From Nitrospiraceae bacterium (GTDB taxonomy: Bacteria; Nitrospirota; Nitrospiria; Nitrospirales; Nitrospiraceae), in assembly GCA_919902665.1 (NCBI GenBank), contig CAKKRK010000028.1:17668-81667 (forward strand): 64,000 nt of DNA, read 5' to 3'. Of the stretch, positions 1 through 11,280 are shown in pieces. The notes under the pieces were generated by a model, which saw nothing but the letters and a program-made list of their open reading frames with translations, did not search any database and had not been told where the DNA came from. Positions within the stretch are counted from its first letter, which is position 1. Every line of letters begins with the position of its first letter. The position numbers and the translations under genes were made by a program.

Positions 1-1182
1 GCAGACCTTCAGCAGGCGCGAGCTCACTATGCGATTGAGAGCGGTAAGGAATCGGCGATCCTTGTCAGCGCCTCTGTCAAGAGCCGGTCCGAGCAGGAAG
101 AGCGTTTAGCCGAATTGGCGGAGCTGGCAACCTCCGCCGACGTCACGGTGGTCGACCGTGTCGTGCAAAGAACACCGGACGGGCATCAGCGCTATCTCTT
201 GGGCCGCGGCAAGATGAAGGACGTCCTGATTCAGACCCTTCATCGGGGCGCCGACATGGTGATCTTTGATCAAACATTGTCACCGGCTCAATTGCGAGCC
301 ATTTCAGAGATGACTGATATCAAGGTGATCGACCGGACACAACTGATCCTGGATATCTTTGCCCGCCGAGCCCACAGCCGTGAAGGTAAAGTGCAGGTGG
401 AACTCGCGCAGTTGCGGTACCTGCTTCCACGATTATCCGGAAAGGGCACCCAACTCTCGCGTCTGGGTGGCGGGATCGGTACTCGGGGGCCGGGTGAAAC
501 CAAGCTGGAGACTGATCGTCGCCGTGTGCGAGACCGCATCACGCATTTAGAACGAGAGCTAACACAGTTTGGGCGCCAGCAAGACCAACGTCGGTCCAGG
601 CGAGACCGGCACGGACTCCCTGTCGTTTCCCTGGTAGGCTACACAAACGCTGGTAAGTCTACGTTGCTCAATGTGCTAACAAACAGCCACGTGTCAGCTC
701 AAAACCGGTTGTTTGAAACTCTGGACACAACGAGTCGTCGCCTGCGGTTCCCGGAGGATCGCGAAGTTATCATCACCGATACGGTAGGATTTATCCGGGA
801 TCTTCCGCAAGAACTGGTCGGCGCCTTTCGGACAACGCTCGAAGAACTACGAGAGGCTGATCTCCTGCTGCATGTTGTCGACGGCAGCGCCGCAGACATC
901 GACATTCAGATTACCGCGGTTGTCGCCATTCTTGAGGACTTGCATTTGAACGCGATACCGAGATTAGTGGTGCTGAATAAGTGTGACCAGGTGTCCCCCG
1001 CGCGCGCTGAGTTGCTCTGCCGACGGTATGGAGCCATTGGTCTGTCGGCGCTCCAGCCCACGACACTTCGTCCTCTCTTCGCTCAGCTGGAAGCATACGT
1101 GAGATCTCTGCCAGTCGGTGAACGTCAGATTGCTGGCCTGCCGCTGCAGGACGATGCGCTGGTGCTTGCATCTCGTCGGTAA
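1..1182 (+). CDS. hflX: GTPase HflX (5' truncated by window start)
   Basis: Frame is open from base 1. Contains GRGK, GGGIGTRGPGETKLE, GYTNAGKSTLLN (P-loop), DTVGFIRDLP and NKCD motifs typical of HflX. Confidence 0.95.
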   Translation, partial: ADLQQARAHYAIESGKESAILVSASVKSRSEQEERLAELAELATSADVTVVDRVVQRTPDGHQRYLLGRGKMKDVLIQTLHRGADMVIFDQTLSPAQLRAISEMTDIKVIDRTQLILDIFARRAHSREGKVQVELAQLRYLLPRLSGKGTQLSRLGGGIGTRGPGETKLETDRRRVRDRITHLERELTQFGRQQDQRRSRRDRHGLPVVSLVGYTNAGKSTLLNVLTNSHVSAQNRLFETLDTTSRRLRFPEDREVIITDTVGFIRDLPQELVGAFRTTLEELREADLLLHVVDGSAADIDIQITAVVAILEDLHLNAIPRLVVLNKCDQVSPARAELLCRRYGAIGLSALQPTTLRPLFAQLEAYVRSLPVGERQIAGLPLQDDALVLASRR

Positions 1183-1203
1183 CCTCTGCACAATCTGGCC
1201 GCC

Positions 1204-1869
1204 ATGAAGAAAGTCAAACCCACGAGGATGCCGTCCGTTCTCGACCGTCCAGCGCAGATTGCGATGAGTCTCCGTCACGCCATGCCGGTGGCTGTGATGG
1301 AATTAACTCATCGTTCTCCGTGGGAACTGTTGGTTGCCACCATTCTATCCGCGCAGTGCACGGATCAGCGAGTGAATCAGGTCACGCCGGCTCTCTTTAA
1401 GCGGTATCCCACACCTCACGTGATGGCTAACGCAATGTCGACGGAACTGGAGGCGTTGATCAGATCAACTGGTTTTTACAAGAGTAAGGCGAAAAACTTG
1501 ATTGGTTGTGCGCAGGTCGTTATGGCGCAGTTCAAGGGGCAAGTTCCCAATACAATGGAAGAACTCACAGCGATACCTGGTGTCGGGCGAAAAACAGCGA
1601 ATGTACTCCTTGGGGCCGTATTTGGGAAGCCGGGTATTGTGGTCGATACACATGTGCGACGGGTGGCCAACCGACTCGCCCTGACCCATTCGAGTGATCC
1701 CGAGCGAATCGAACGTGACCTGCAAGCGGTGTATCCGGAAACCCAGTGGACGGGTGTATCTCAGCGGTTGCTCCTTCATGGTCGGTATGTGTGCCTTGCT
1801 CGAAAGCCTCGCTGTCTTGTTTGCCCGATCTACGATGTCTGTGAGTGGGAAGGAAAACTACCGACATGA
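1204..1869 (+). CDS. nth: Endonuclease III
   Basis: HhH motif (IPGVGRKTANVLLG), VDTHVRRVANRL, and a C-terminal 4Fe-4S Cys pattern (CLARKPRCLVCPIYDVC). Confidence 0.95.
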   Translation: MKKVKPTRMPSVLDRPAQIAMSLRHAMPVAVMELTHRSPWELLVATILSAQCTDQRVNQVTPALFKRYPTPHVMANAMSTELEALIRSTGFYKSKAKNLIGCAQVVMAQFKGQVPNTMEELTAIPGVGRKTANVLLGAVFGKPGIVVDTHVRRVANRLALTHSSDPERIERDLQAVYPETQWTGVSQRLLLHGRYVCLARKPRCLVCPIYDVCEWEGKLPT

Positions 1870-2744
1870 TTAAGAGTATGACAGGATTCGGCCAGCGACA
1901 GGGACTATGGTCCGACGGGACTGCCAGCGTTGAAGTGAGATCGGTGAACCATCGTTTTCTTGAAACCTCCATTCGTCTGCCGAAGTCAATGAGTGGGCTA
2001 GAAGAAAGCTTCAAGAAGACGATCCAACAACATTGTGTACGTGGAAGGGTTGATCTCACAGTGTTGCTACAAGGGAGTCGGGGAAGTACTCGCGTAGTGC
2101 AACTTGACGTCGGACTAGCGAAGCAGTACCATCAGGCTCTCCGTACACTCCAGCGCACGCTGAAACTTAAAGGCTCCATTGACATCGGACTGATGGCGGG
2201 TTTTCGCGATATTGTCGCGCTTTCTGAGCAGGCGGCCGACGATCCTAAGCTCACAAAAGTGGTGGAGAAACTGGGGCTGCTCGCGGTGTCGGATATGGTG
2301 AAAATGCGGGAGAAAGAGGGAGCCTTGCTTGCGCAGGATATCCTGGCTCGGCTCGAGCACGTGCGTGAGTGCAGGAGATCGGTTTCGTCCCGTGCTCCCT
2401 TCATTGCACAGGAAACCTTCGACCGTATGAAGCAGCGAGTGGAGAAGTTGTTGGCAGACGCTATCCCAGACATCCCTCGGCTCAATCAAGAGTTGGCCCT
2501 GTATGCGGATCGGTGCGACATTACAGAAGAATTGGTCAGACTAGACACGCATATGGTACAGTTTGAGCGTGCGCTCCAAGGGACCGAGTCAGTGGGAAAG
2601 ACATTGGATTTTCTTCTCCAGGAATTAGGCCGGGAGGTCAACACCATTGGATCGAAATCCAACGACGCGGAGATCAGGGCCGATGTGGTGAGAATGAAAG
2701 CCGAGCTTGAGCGTATACGTGAGCAGATACAGAATGTCGAATGA
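1866..2744 (+). CDS. YicC/YloC family endoribonuclease
   Basis: Starts MIKSMTGFG; C-terminal LDFLLQELGREVNTIGSKSNDAEI is a family hallmark. ATGA overlap with nth. Confidence 0.92.
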   Translation: MIKSMTGFGQRQGLWSDGTASVEVRSVNHRFLETSIRLPKSMSGLEESFKKTIQQHCVRGRVDLTVLLQGSRGSTRVVQLDVGLAKQYHQALRTLQRTLKLKGSIDIGLMAGFRDIVALSEQAADDPKLTKVVEKLGLLAVSDMVKMREKEGALLAQDILARLEHVRECRRSVSSRAPFIAQETFDRMKQRVEKLLADAIPDIPRLNQELALYADRCDITEELVRLDTHMVQFERALQGTESVGKTLDFLLQELGREVNTIGSKSNDAEIRADVVRMKAELERIREQIQNVE

Positions 2745-3457
2745 GTACCGCGATGCCCACAAGTAACCTTCCTTCGGGTGTGACGGAGGCTCGGCAAGCT
2801 CCTGAACGTCGGGGCATTCTCTACATCATTTCAGCTCCGTCAGGCGCAGGGAAGACGACTTTGTGTAAACAGGTTGTGGCGTCGGTCCCAGAGCTGTGGT
2901 ATTCGGTGTCGTTCACGACCAGAAAACCGCGTCCAGGAGAAGAACACGGACGCGAGTACTTCTTTATCGATGAGAATGTCTTTCACGATATGGTTGCCAG
3001 AAATGAGTTCTTGGAGTACGCCCACGTATATTCCAATTGGTATGGCACACCGCAGAAGCCTTTAATGGATAAGATGGAGCAGGGTATCGATGTCTTACTG
3101 GAGATCGATGTCCAGGGTGCACTTCAGATTAAAAAGAAATTTGGCGATGCTGTCTATATTTTCATTCTCCCTCCATCGATGGACATTCTGCGTGCTCGAC
3201 TCCAAGGTCGGGGATCCGACTCACAGGAGGAGATTGTCCGCCGATTGCAAAAGGTGAAAGAAGAAGTCTGGTCTTTCAGGGAATATTATTACATTGTCCG
3301 CAACGATGATCTGACGCAGTCTCTCCGTGAGCTGCAAAGCATCTTTATTGCGGAACGTCTGAAGACCAAACGGATGGACCTGCAGTGGCTTGAGCAAAGC
3401 TTTATTCTTGAGAAAGATGCAACATCGCCGGGAACGGAGCCGTCATGCACTTTATAA
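2741..3457 (+). CDS. gmk: Guanylate kinase
   Basis: SAPSGAGKTTLCKQ P-loop; SFTTRKPRPGEEHGREYFFI. Confidence 0.95.
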   Translation: MSTAMPTSNLPSGVTEARQAPERRGILYIISAPSGAGKTTLCKQVVASVPELWYSVSFTTRKPRPGEEHGREYFFIDENVFHDMVARNEFLEYAHVYSNWYGTPQKPLMDKMEQGIDVLLEIDVQGALQIKKKFGDAVYIFILPPSMDILRARLQGRGSDSQEEIVRRLQKVKEEVWSFREYYYIVRNDDLTQSLRELQSIFIAERLKTKRMDLQWLEQSFILEKDATSPGTEPSCTL

Positions 3458-3476
3458 CGAGGGAGCTAGACCGACT

Positions 3477-3836
3477 ATGATCGACATGCTGAGTTTGTTG
3501 CCACAATACACGCCCAATGAGTTTGATTCACGCCACCGCCTGGTGATCGTCGCGTCACAGCGTGCGAAGCACTTGACTCAAGGCGCGAAGTCAACTTGGT
3601 CCTCGCGCTTCACAAAAGAAACAACCATGGCGCTCGACGAGGTGCTGAGAGGTCATGTCAAGTATATGACCGGCAAAGAAGCCCGAGATGCCATGAAGGA
3701 AGCCAAACGAGGGAAAGAAGGTGAAACCGAGCGCATCGCGATGATGACGGGAGAGGACGCTCGCGAAATCAAGAAGGAACTCAGTGTCTACGTCGATGAT
3801 ACGGTGCCGCCGACGGTAGCTCCGGCTGAGGAGTAG
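3477..3836 (+). CDS. rpoZ: DNA-directed RNA polymerase omega subunit
   Basis: NEFDSRHRLVIVASQRAKHL resembles RpoZ; located directly after gmk. Internal ATG at 3477 preferred over the ORF-track start. Confidence 0.75.
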   Translation: MIDMLSLLPQYTPNEFDSRHRLVIVASQRAKHLTQGAKSTWSSRFTKETTMALDEVLRGHVKYMTGKEARDAMKEAKRGKEGETERIAMMTGEDAREIKKELSVYVDDTVPPTVAPAEE

Positions 3837-3839
3837 GCA

Positions 3840-5084
3840 TTGGAGGAAGCACACGTGCCGGCCAATCTGTGGGGCAAGCGGCTTGTCCTTGGGGTAACGG
3901 GTAGTATCGCCGCGTACAAAGCGGTCGGGTTGCTTCGATCGCTTGCGGGTGACGGTGCCACTGTGTCAGTGGTCATGACTCAGGCTGCCACGAAATTTGT
4001 GACTCCTCTTACGTTTGAAGTCCTGTCAGGAAGACGAGTGGCGACGGACCTCTTTGAATCTCATGAAGAAATGGTCCATCTCGCTGTCCCAGAACAAGCT
4101 CATGCAATTATTGTGGCGCCGGCGACGGCCAATTTCCTGGCAAAAGCGGCTCTTGGTCTGGCGGATGATCTGTTGAGCACGATGCTGTTGAACGCTCGGT
4201 GTCCCGTGATTGTCGCTCCGGCCATGGATGGGGACATGTGGACACACCCCACGGTTGTTCAACATGTGCAGGTGCTCCGAGCTCGTGGCGTCGTTGTGCT
4301 TGATCCTGAAGTCGGTCCGCTGGCATCAGGACAAGTCGCACAAGGGAGGTTTCCGTCAGAGTCACGAATCATCGATGCAGTGTATGCCGCGCTGAACCCT
4401 CGGCGGGATTGGCAAGGACAGCGGGTGTTGGTTTCCGCAGGCCCGACTCAGGAACCCATTGATCCGGTTCGCTTTATTTCGAACCATTCTTCCGGGAAGA
4501 TGGGGTACGCCATTGCAGAAGCCGCACGGGATCGAGGTGCGGAGGTGGTCTTAGTGACAGGGCCATCCTCTCTCACGCCTCCTCCAGGAGTGACGACTGT
4601 TTCGGTCAATACAGCGAGCGAGATGACCGATGCGTTGAGTCGACATTTCTCTGCTGCTACCGTTCTGATCATGGCTGCAGCGGTTGCCGACTTTCGTCCA
4701 AAAAATCAAGCCGCTCAGAAGCTCAAGAAGCAGGGGAAGTCTGAGCTCGTGCTTGAGTTGGAAGCGACCCCGGACATTCTCGCCATGCTGTCCGCGCGTC
4801 GGACATCGCAAATTGTGATTGGGTTCGCAGCGGAAACGGAACACGTATTGTGGCATGCGAAAGACAAGTTGAGAGGGAAAGGGCTGGATCTCATCATTGC
4901 GAATGATGTCACGCAAGCGGGAGGTGGGTTTGGCAGTGATGATAATGCGGTTGTCATTCTTTCGGCTGCAGGTGAACAGAGAGTCCTGGGTCTGATGCCC
5001 AAGCGGCGTCTGGCCGACGAAATTTTGACTGCTGTGCATGAGCTCTGTCTCATCTCGCCTCGTCGCGAGTCCCTGGTGGAGTGA
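3840..5084 (+). CDS. coaBC: Bifunctional phosphopantothenoylcysteine decarboxylase/phosphopantothenate-cysteine ligase
   Basis: LGVTGSIAAYKAV, APATANFLAKAALGLADDLLST, PAMDGDMW, SAGPTQEPIDPVRFISNHSSGKMGYA. TTG start. Confidence 0.95.
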   Translation: MEEAHVPANLWGKRLVLGVTGSIAAYKAVGLLRSLAGDGATVSVVMTQAATKFVTPLTFEVLSGRRVATDLFESHEEMVHLAVPEQAHAIIVAPATANFLAKAALGLADDLLSTMLLNARCPVIVAPAMDGDMWTHPTVVQHVQVLRARGVVVLDPEVGPLASGQVAQGRFPSESRIIDAVYAALNPRRDWQGQRVLVSAGPTQEPIDPVRFISNHSSGKMGYAIAEAARDRGAEVVLVTGPSSLTPPPGVTTVSVNTASEMTDALSRHFSAATVLIMAAAVADFRPKNQAAQKLKKQGKSELVLELEATPDILAMLSARRTSQIVIGFAAETEHVLWHAKDKLRGKGLDLIIANDVTQAGGGFGSDDNAVVILSAAGEQRVLGLMPKRRLADEILTAVHELCLISPRRESLVE

Positions 5085-5821
5085 CTGAATCTATGGCGTC
5101 AGAATCAAAAAAAGTAGGTAATGCCGCTGAAATTGATCGGTTGGCCTTAGTCTTTGCTAAAGATCCAGGGTCCAAGGTGTTTATTCCTCTGGCAGAAGAG
5201 TACGGCAAAGCTGGTATGTGGGAAGAGGCGGTTGCTGTTCTTGAAGATGGGCTGAAGGCCTATCCAGGTTTTATTACGGCCATGGTGGCCTTGGGTCGCG
5301 CCTATGAGCAGATGAACCAACCGGTCAAGGCGAAGGCTATTCTTGAAGAAGCCATCAAGGTAAGCCCCGACAATCTTCGTGCGCATCGAATATTGGCCAA
5401 GCTCTACACGGCTCAAGGAGCCAAGGAATCGGCCATCCGGTCATGCAACGTCATATTATCCTTAAATCCGCATGATCAAGAAGCCTTGTCGCTCTGTGCC
5501 GGGCTCGAGGTACCGACGACTCAGGGAATGGCACAATCGCAAGAGGTATTGCATGAGAAACCGGTGAAAACTACAAGTCTTGACTCTGACCGTCTTCATG
5601 GCGAGGGTATGATATCCGCCTTCGATAGTACGGCGATGGCAACGAAAGATGGAGCCAACGGATTGTCCAGTAGTGTGCCTCGTTCAGAGGAAGCGCCTAT
5701 TCCTATAACCAGATCCACGGTTTCGGCTGCACAGAAAACAAGAAGTCCAGCGATCGCACGCCTCGAGCAGTGGCTCAACTTGATCCAGGAGCGCCGCCGA
5801 GATCCCCAAGCCTCTTCTTAA
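5081..5821 (+). CDS. Tetratricopeptide repeat protein
   Basis: Repeated TPR-like helices (EEAVAVLEDGLKAYPGFITAMVALGRAYEQMNQPVKAKAILEEAIKVSPDNLRAHRILAKLY). Confidence 0.85.
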   Translation: MTESMASESKKVGNAAEIDRLALVFAKDPGSKVFIPLAEEYGKAGMWEEAVAVLEDGLKAYPGFITAMVALGRAYEQMNQPVKAKAILEEAIKVSPDNLRAHRILAKLYTAQGAKESAIRSCNVILSLNPHDQEALSLCAGLEVPTTQGMAQSQEVLHEKPVKTTSLDSDRLHGEGMISAFDSTAMATKDGANGLSSSVPRSEEAPIPITRSTVSAAQKTRSPAIARLEQWLNLIQERRRDPQASS

Positions 5822-5939
5822 CTCCCCTCTTGAGCTTTCCCATGACTTCACTGGTTTGACCCTCTGAGAGGGGACTGCTAGAATGCCGCCCTTGACGTGA
5901 TGGGGTGAGGCTGGTGGATAGGGGGGTATTGTACACGAC

Positions 5940-6440
5940 ATGTTGCGGATCCTAGTCCTTCACGGTCCCAATCTGAACCTGTTGGGTAATCGAGAGGAGT
6001 CCATGTATGGGACGACGACTCTTGATGAGATCAATGCGTCATTGGAAAAGCTGGGTAGTGAGCTTGGAGCTGAACTGGTTATTCATCAGTCGAATTTTGA
6101 AGGGGAATTAGTGGGCTGGATTCAGGAAGCACGACACGGGTATCACGGCATTATCATCAATCCAGCGGCCTACACGCACACCAGCATCGCGATACGCGAC
6201 GCCTTAGCCGCCGTTGAGTTGCTCACTGTTGAGGTTCATCTGTCTAACATCTATCGGCGTGAAGAATTCAGGCAGCATTCATATGTATCGGGGGTTGCAT
6301 TGGCACAGATCGCCGGGTTTGGTGCCAACGGGTATCTCTTGGCCTTGCGAGGATTGTGCGAGCACATATCTGCTACCGGATCTACGGGGTCCTCTGGTGG
6401 TCGCACCTCTGTAGACGGAGCGAAGACAGAGCGGCATTGA
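5940..6440 (+). CDS. aroQ: Type II 3-dehydroquinate dehydratase
   Basis: [71 protein letters not shown]. Confidence 0.96.
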   Translation: MLRILVLHGPNLNLLGNREESMYGTTTLDEINASLEKLGSELGAELVIHQSNFEGELVGWIQEARHGYHGIIINPAAYTHTSIAIRDALAAVELLTVEVHLSNIYRREEFRQHSYVSGVALAQIAGFGANGYLLALRGLCEHISATGSTGSSGGRTSVDGAKTERH

Positions 6441-6486
6441 GGAGATCACCGGGCTGGTTGTGTTCTTCATAAGAAGGGAGTTGCGA

Positions 6487-7047
6487 GTGATTTCTACGGT
6501 GGATTTTCGTAGTGGGGTACGCTTGATGGTCGAAGGCGAGCCCTTTCATATCGTCGACTTTCAACACGTCAAGCCTGGCAAAGGTGGTGCCTTCGTACGG
6601 ACGAAGTTGAAAAGCTATCTCTCCGGAAATGTGCTGGACCGAACGTTTCGCTCAGGCGAACGGTTTGAGGAGCCTGATTTGGAAGAACGTGATATGCAGT
6701 TCCTCTACGCGACCGGAGCGTCCTATACGCTGATGGATACAGAGACGTACGAGCAATTGACGTTTGAGAAGAGTCAGTTGGGAGAGAACGTCGATTTATT
6801 GAAAGAAAATATGGTCGCCAAGATCCTCGTCTACGAGCATCGCCCGATCGCTGTTGAGCTGCCAAACTTCATTGAGCTCAAGGTCGTGGATGCGGATCCT
6901 GGTGTGCGGGGGGACACGGCAACTGGAGGAACCAAGCCGGCGGTCGTGGAAACGGGGGCGACGATCAAAGTTCCGCTTTACTTGGAGGTCGGCACCGTAA
7001 TCCGGATCGATACTCGAACCAGATCCTATGTGGAGCGTGTTCGGTGA
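6487..7047 (+). CDS. efp: Translation elongation factor P
   Basis: ISTVDFRSGVRLMVEGEPFHIVDFQHVKPGKGGAFVRTKLK ... GDTATGGTKPAVVETGATIKVPLYLEVGTVIRIDTRTRSYVERV. GTG start at 6487 preferred. Confidence 0.95.
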   Translation: MISTVDFRSGVRLMVEGEPFHIVDFQHVKPGKGGAFVRTKLKSYLSGNVLDRTFRSGERFEEPDLEERDMQFLYATGASYTLMDTETYEQLTFEKSQLGENVDLLKENMVAKILVYEHRPIAVELPNFIELKVVDADPGVRGDTATGGTKPAVVETGATIKVPLYLEVGTVIRIDTRTRSYVERVR

Positions 7048-7607
7048 GCCGTCGTCGACCTGCTCATTCAAAGACTAAGGCTCGTCGGATTGTGTTGCCG
7101 CAGCCTGGGGAGGAGATTGGTCATGAGCTCTCACTCACAGGGGGGGCGCCCAAGCAAATCCAAGAACTGATCGACCTGCTTCGGCGTAATAATTTGACCG
7201 AGCTTGAGTTTGAACAACAAGGCATGCGTATCCGCGTCCGCCAGGATGTCGCAACCAGACCGCTTGCGACATCGGTGCAGGAGTTTATTCCTGCTCCGCC
7301 TCAACAACCGATGCATGCCACTTCAGCCACGACATCCGTTTCAGACGCAAGCACGGGTTTTCTGACCGTCACGTCGCCCATCGTCGGCACGTTCTACCGA
7401 TCGCCCTCACCCGATGCGGATGCATACGTTGAAGAGGGGGATTCTGTGAAGAAGGGACAAGTGTTGTGCGTCGTCGAAGCGATGAAACTTATGAATGAAA
7501 TCGAGTCGGAAGTGGACGGTCGCCTTGTGAAGATCTTGGTAGAGAATACAAAGTCAGTGGAATATGGGCAAGCACTGTTTCTGATCGATCCCACATCCGC
7601 TTCATAG
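7044..7607 (+). CDS. accB: Acetyl-CoA carboxylase biotin carboxyl carrier protein
   Basis: C-terminal VVEAMKLMNEIESEVDGRLVKILVEN biotinyl domain. Confidence 0.95.
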   Translation: MSRRRPAHSKTKARRIVLPQPGEEIGHELSLTGGAPKQIQELIDLLRRNNLTELEFEQQGMRIRVRQDVATRPLATSVQEFIPAPPQQPMHATSATTSVSDASTGFLTVTSPIVGTFYRSPSPDADAYVEEGDSVKKGQVLCVVEAMKLMNEIESEVDGRLVKILVENTKSVEYGQALFLIDPTSAS

Positions 7608-7650
7608 GTCATTCTAAAGGCGGTTCTCGCCATCGTATCGGAGCCGAGAC

Positions 7651-8991
7651 GTGTTTAAGAAAGTTCTGGTCGCCAACCGCGGAGAAATCGCGCTGCGAGT
7701 GATTCGCGCCTGTAAGGAGCTTGGCATCAAGACCGTGGCGATTCATTCTGAAGCGGATGCGCTTGCCCTGCATGTTCGAGCAGCCGAGGAAAAGGTATGT
7801 GTGGGGCCGGCTGAATCGGCATTGAGCTACCGAAATATTCCCAATGTCTTGAGTGCCGCAGAGATTACGGGTGCCGATGCGATCCATCCCGGGTATGGAT
7901 TTCTGTCGGAGAACGCCCATTTTGCTGAAGTCTGCGAGTCAATCGGCATCAAGTTTATCGGGCCGAGCTCGGAAAACATTGCCATGATGGGGGATAAGGC
8001 GAAGGCACGTGAAATCGTGGCGAGGCGGGGCCTTCCGGTCACACCCGGGAGCCCAGGCGAATTGCGCAGCGAGGAGGATGCCTTGCAGGCGGCGCAGACG
8101 ATCGGCTTTCCCGTCATTATTAAAGCGACGGCCGGAGGGGGAGGCCGAGGTATGCGTGTCGTCAATAAGGCCGAAGACCTTAGCCGGGCCTTTCAGGCTG
8201 CGCAGGCTGAAGCGAAATCGACCTTCGGTAACGACGGGGTCTACCTCGAACGGTACTTTCTAGAGCCGCGTCATATTGAAGTGCAGATCTTGGCCGATCA
8301 ACATGGTCGGGTGGTGCATCTTGGGGAGCGGGACTGCTCGATTCAACGACGACATCAAAAACTGGTCGAAGAAACACCATCTCCGGTGGTCGATCACAAA
8401 CTGCGTCGGGAAATCGGTCGGGTGGCTGTAGAGGTGGTCAAGGCTGCCCATTACCGAAACGTGGGCACCGTCGAATTTTTGCTCGATAAAGACCGAAATT
8501 TTTATTTCATGGAAGTGAATACCCGCATCCAGGTCGAGCACCCCATCACTGAAATGGTTACTGGCATCGATTTGATTAAGGAACAGATTCGTCTGGCCGC
8601 AGGTCATCCTCTCGCCATTCGACAACAGGATATCGTGATGACTGGGCATAGCATGGAGTGTCGGATTAATGCCGAAGATCCCGAGAAGTTTACGCCATCT
8701 CCCGGGATGATTACCAAGTACAGTCCACCTGGAGGGTTCGGAGTGCGAGTCGATTCCGCTATGGAGTCAGGCTCGGTGGTTGTCCCGTACTACGACTCGA
8801 TGATTGCCAAGCTGATTACTCATGGCCGCGATCGACAGGAATCAATGGCTCGTATGAAACGTGCGCTCGGCGAGTTTGTCATCGAAGGGATTAAGACCAC
8901 TCTCCCTCTTCACCGTCGGATCCTCGATGATTCAGACTTTCAGAAGGGCCATGTGTCGACGACGTTCCTGGACCGGTTCTTGGCCGGATAA
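7651..8991 (+). CDS. accC: Acetyl-CoA carboxylase biotin carboxylase subunit
   Basis: [68 protein letters not shown]. Confidence 0.97.
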   Translation: MFKKVLVANRGEIALRVIRACKELGIKTVAIHSEADALALHVRAAEEKVCVGPAESALSYRNIPNVLSAAEITGADAIHPGYGFLSENAHFAEVCESIGIKFIGPSSENIAMMGDKAKAREIVARRGLPVTPGSPGELRSEEDALQAAQTIGFPVIIKATAGGGGRGMRVVNKAEDLSRAFQAAQAEAKSTFGNDGVYLERYFLEPRHIEVQILADQHGRVVHLGERDCSIQRRHQKLVEETPSPVVDHKLRREIGRVAVEVVKAAHYRNVGTVEFLLDKDRNFYFMEVNTRIQVEHPITEMVTGIDLIKEQIRLAAGHPLAIRQQDIVMTGHSMECRINAEDPEKFTPSPGMITKYSPPGGFGVRVDSAMESGSVVVPYYDSMIAKLITHGRDRQESMARMKRALGEFVIEGIKTTLPLHRRILDDSDFQKGHVSTTFLDRFLAG

Positions 8992-9195
8992 TCCTACGAA
9001 TTTCTCCCTCCTCAATTACTACCTTGACCGCGCTTCGCCATCAAGAGATCTCATCCCTTGGTGGGCCGTTGGGCTTGTGTTAAGCTAAATACCTGGGTTT
9101 GAAAGGGAGAGCCACCGCTCGCGTGAGCCGAGAGGTGCATCGATTCTTGTCTTCCTGTTAGGATAGAGACACCTCCGAGACCACCTGTAGGATAT

Positions 9196-10449
9196 ATGCG
9201 ACGTATCGCTTTTATTGCCGGTGTTGTAGCCATTGGACTTGCCATCGGTGGCTACGTGTTTTTTAACGGGGAGCGGAAGGCCCCTGTTCGATACCGAACG
9301 GCGGCGATTGAGTTAGGTCAGGTTATTTCTTCCGTCAGCGCCACGGGGACGATCAATCCAGTTGTATCGGTTCAGGTAGGTACGCAAGTGTCGGGCATGA
9401 TCAAGAGTCTCCATGCGGATTTCAACTCGCGGGTAAAGGCTGGGGATACGGTCGCGGTCATTGATCCTGAACCCTTCAAGGCTCGCCGAGAACAGGCTGC
9501 CAGCAATCTGGAGATGGCGCGGTCAAACGTTGCACGATCCAAAGCCGACCTGGCGCAGCGAAAACGAGAACTGGACCGCGTGGAATCCTTGTTGCCTCAG
9601 CAGTTTGTGTCACAAAACGACGTTGATGTTGCATTCACAAATTTCCAAAGCTCGGAAGCACAGTTAAAGGTTGCTGAGGCACAGGTTAAGCAAGCGGAAG
9701 CGGCGTTGAATTCGGCTGAACTGGAATTGAAATATACCGTCATTCGGTCGCCCGTTGATGGCATCGTTGTGGCGCGTAACGTAGAGGTTGGCCAGACGGT
9801 TGCGTCCAGCTTCGCCACGCCTAATCTGTTTCTGATCGCCCTCGATTTAACCAAAATGCAGGTTGATACCAATGTGAGCGAGTCGGACATTGGAGGGATG
9901 GCCGAAGGGAAGGAAGCCGTTTTTACCGTAGACGCCTACCCCGGTGTGACCTTTACTGGCACTATCCGGCAGGTGCGACTCGCACCCATCAACGTTCAGA
10001 ACGTCGTCACCTACAATGTGGTGGTCGGAGTGGATAACAAGGACCTACGGCTCAAACCCGGTATGACGGCCAATGTGTCGATCATCGTGGCACAGAAAGA
10101 CCAGATCCTGAAGGTTCCTAATGCGGCTCTCAGATTTGCGCCCCCAAAGGGTGAGGGGAGTCGTCGGGAGGCCGATGGGCACGTACCAAGCAGGCATGGA
10201 GGAGGTCCGACTAAACTAGATGCTGGTACGCTGCCGTCGAAAGCAATCTGGAGGTTGAGCGAGAGCGGTGACCTCGCTTCTCTGACGGTTCAAACTGGTA
10301 TTTCAGATGGCCTCACCACTGAATTACTCTCTGGCGGTCTCAGTGAAGGGGATCTCGTTGTTGTTGGTATTGAACAGCCGTTCGGCGAACGAAAAGGGAG
10401 TGACTTGCCGCCGGGGTTCGGGAACCAGCAACGCCCTCGTTCTCGATGA
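9196..10449 (+). CDS. MacA-like efflux transporter periplasmic adaptor
   Basis: N-terminal TM segment; VSATGTINPVVSVQVGTQVSGMIKSLHADFNSRVKAGD; coiled-coil hairpin; LKPGMTANVSIIV. Followed by MacB-like ATPase and permease. Confidence 0.9.
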   Translation: MRRIAFIAGVVAIGLAIGGYVFFNGERKAPVRYRTAAIELGQVISSVSATGTINPVVSVQVGTQVSGMIKSLHADFNSRVKAGDTVAVIDPEPFKARREQAASNLEMARSNVARSKADLAQRKRELDRVESLLPQQFVSQNDVDVAFTNFQSSEAQLKVAEAQVKQAEAALNSAELELKYTVIRSPVDGIVVARNVEVGQTVASSFATPNLFLIALDLTKMQVDTNVSESDIGGMAEGKEAVFTVDAYPGVTFTGTIRQVRLAPINVQNVVTYNVVVGVDNKDLRLKPGMTANVSIIVAQKDQILKVPNAALRFAPPKGEGSRREADGHVPSRHGGGPTKLDAGTLPSKAIWRLSESGDLASLTVQTGISDGLTTELLSGGLSEGDLVVVGIEQPFGERKGSDLPPGFGNQQRPRSR

Positions 10450-10569
10450 TGCCGCTGATATCCCTCGATCACGATGTTGAACGTCGCTCGTCGGCGGATA
10501 AGGCATATGTCACCCCCATCATTCCATTGTCATGATTTGCGCTGGTGGCGCATAGGATGAGCTAGGTCT

Positions 10570-11280
10570 GTGAATCCATTGATCGTCGGCGAAGATATTT
10601 GGAAGGTCTATCGAGTAGGTGATGTTGAGGTGCAGGCTCTGCGTGGGGTGAGTGTCACTATTGAACGGGGTGAGTTCGTCGCGATCATGGGGTCAAGCGG
10701 ATCCGGCAAGTCCACATTGATGAATATGCTCGGCTGTCTGGATCAACCGACCAAGGGACAGTACCGGTTGAACGGCGTGGACGTTGGCCAATTGCGGCCC
10801 GACCAGTTGGCAGAAATCCGAAATCAGCAAATCGGTTTTGTGTTCCAGAGCTTCAACCTCATTCCCCGCACCAGTGCCCTGGAAAACGCTCAGTTACCGC
10901 TGTTCTACAGAGGACTGTCTTTGAAAGAACAGCGTACACTGGCCTCGGCTGCGCTCCAACGCGTCGGATTGAAGGGGCGCGAACATCATTCCCCCACGCA
11001 ACTTTCAGGCGGTCAACAACAACGGGTGGCGATTGCTCGGGCGCTGGTGACCTCACCCTCTTTGTTGTTGGCCGACGAGCCAACCGGAAATCTTGATACG
11101 GAGTCCAGTCAGGACATCATGGGGATTCTTGAAGGATTGAATCGTGAGGGTATGACAGTGATCCTGGTCACGCACGAAGTCGATATTGCCGCCTATGCGT
11201 CGCGTGAAATTGTCGTCAAGGATGGTCAGATCCTCAGCGATCGAGCAACCAAGGAGCGATCGCAGGCAGTGGGTGTGTAA
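10570..11280 (+). CDS. MacB-like ABC transporter ATP-binding protein
   Basis: [48 protein letters not shown]. Confidence 0.95.
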   Translation: MNPLIVGEDIWKVYRVGDVEVQALRGVSVTIERGEFVAIMGSSGSGKSTLMNMLGCLDQPTKGQYRLNGVDVGQLRPDQLAEIRNQQIGFVFQSFNLIPRTSALENAQLPLFYRGLSLKEQRTLASAALQRVGLKGREHHSPTQLSGGQQQRVAIARALVTSPSLLLADEPTGNLDTESSQDIMGILEGLNREGMTVILVTHEVDIAAYASREIVVKDGQILSDRATKERSQAVGV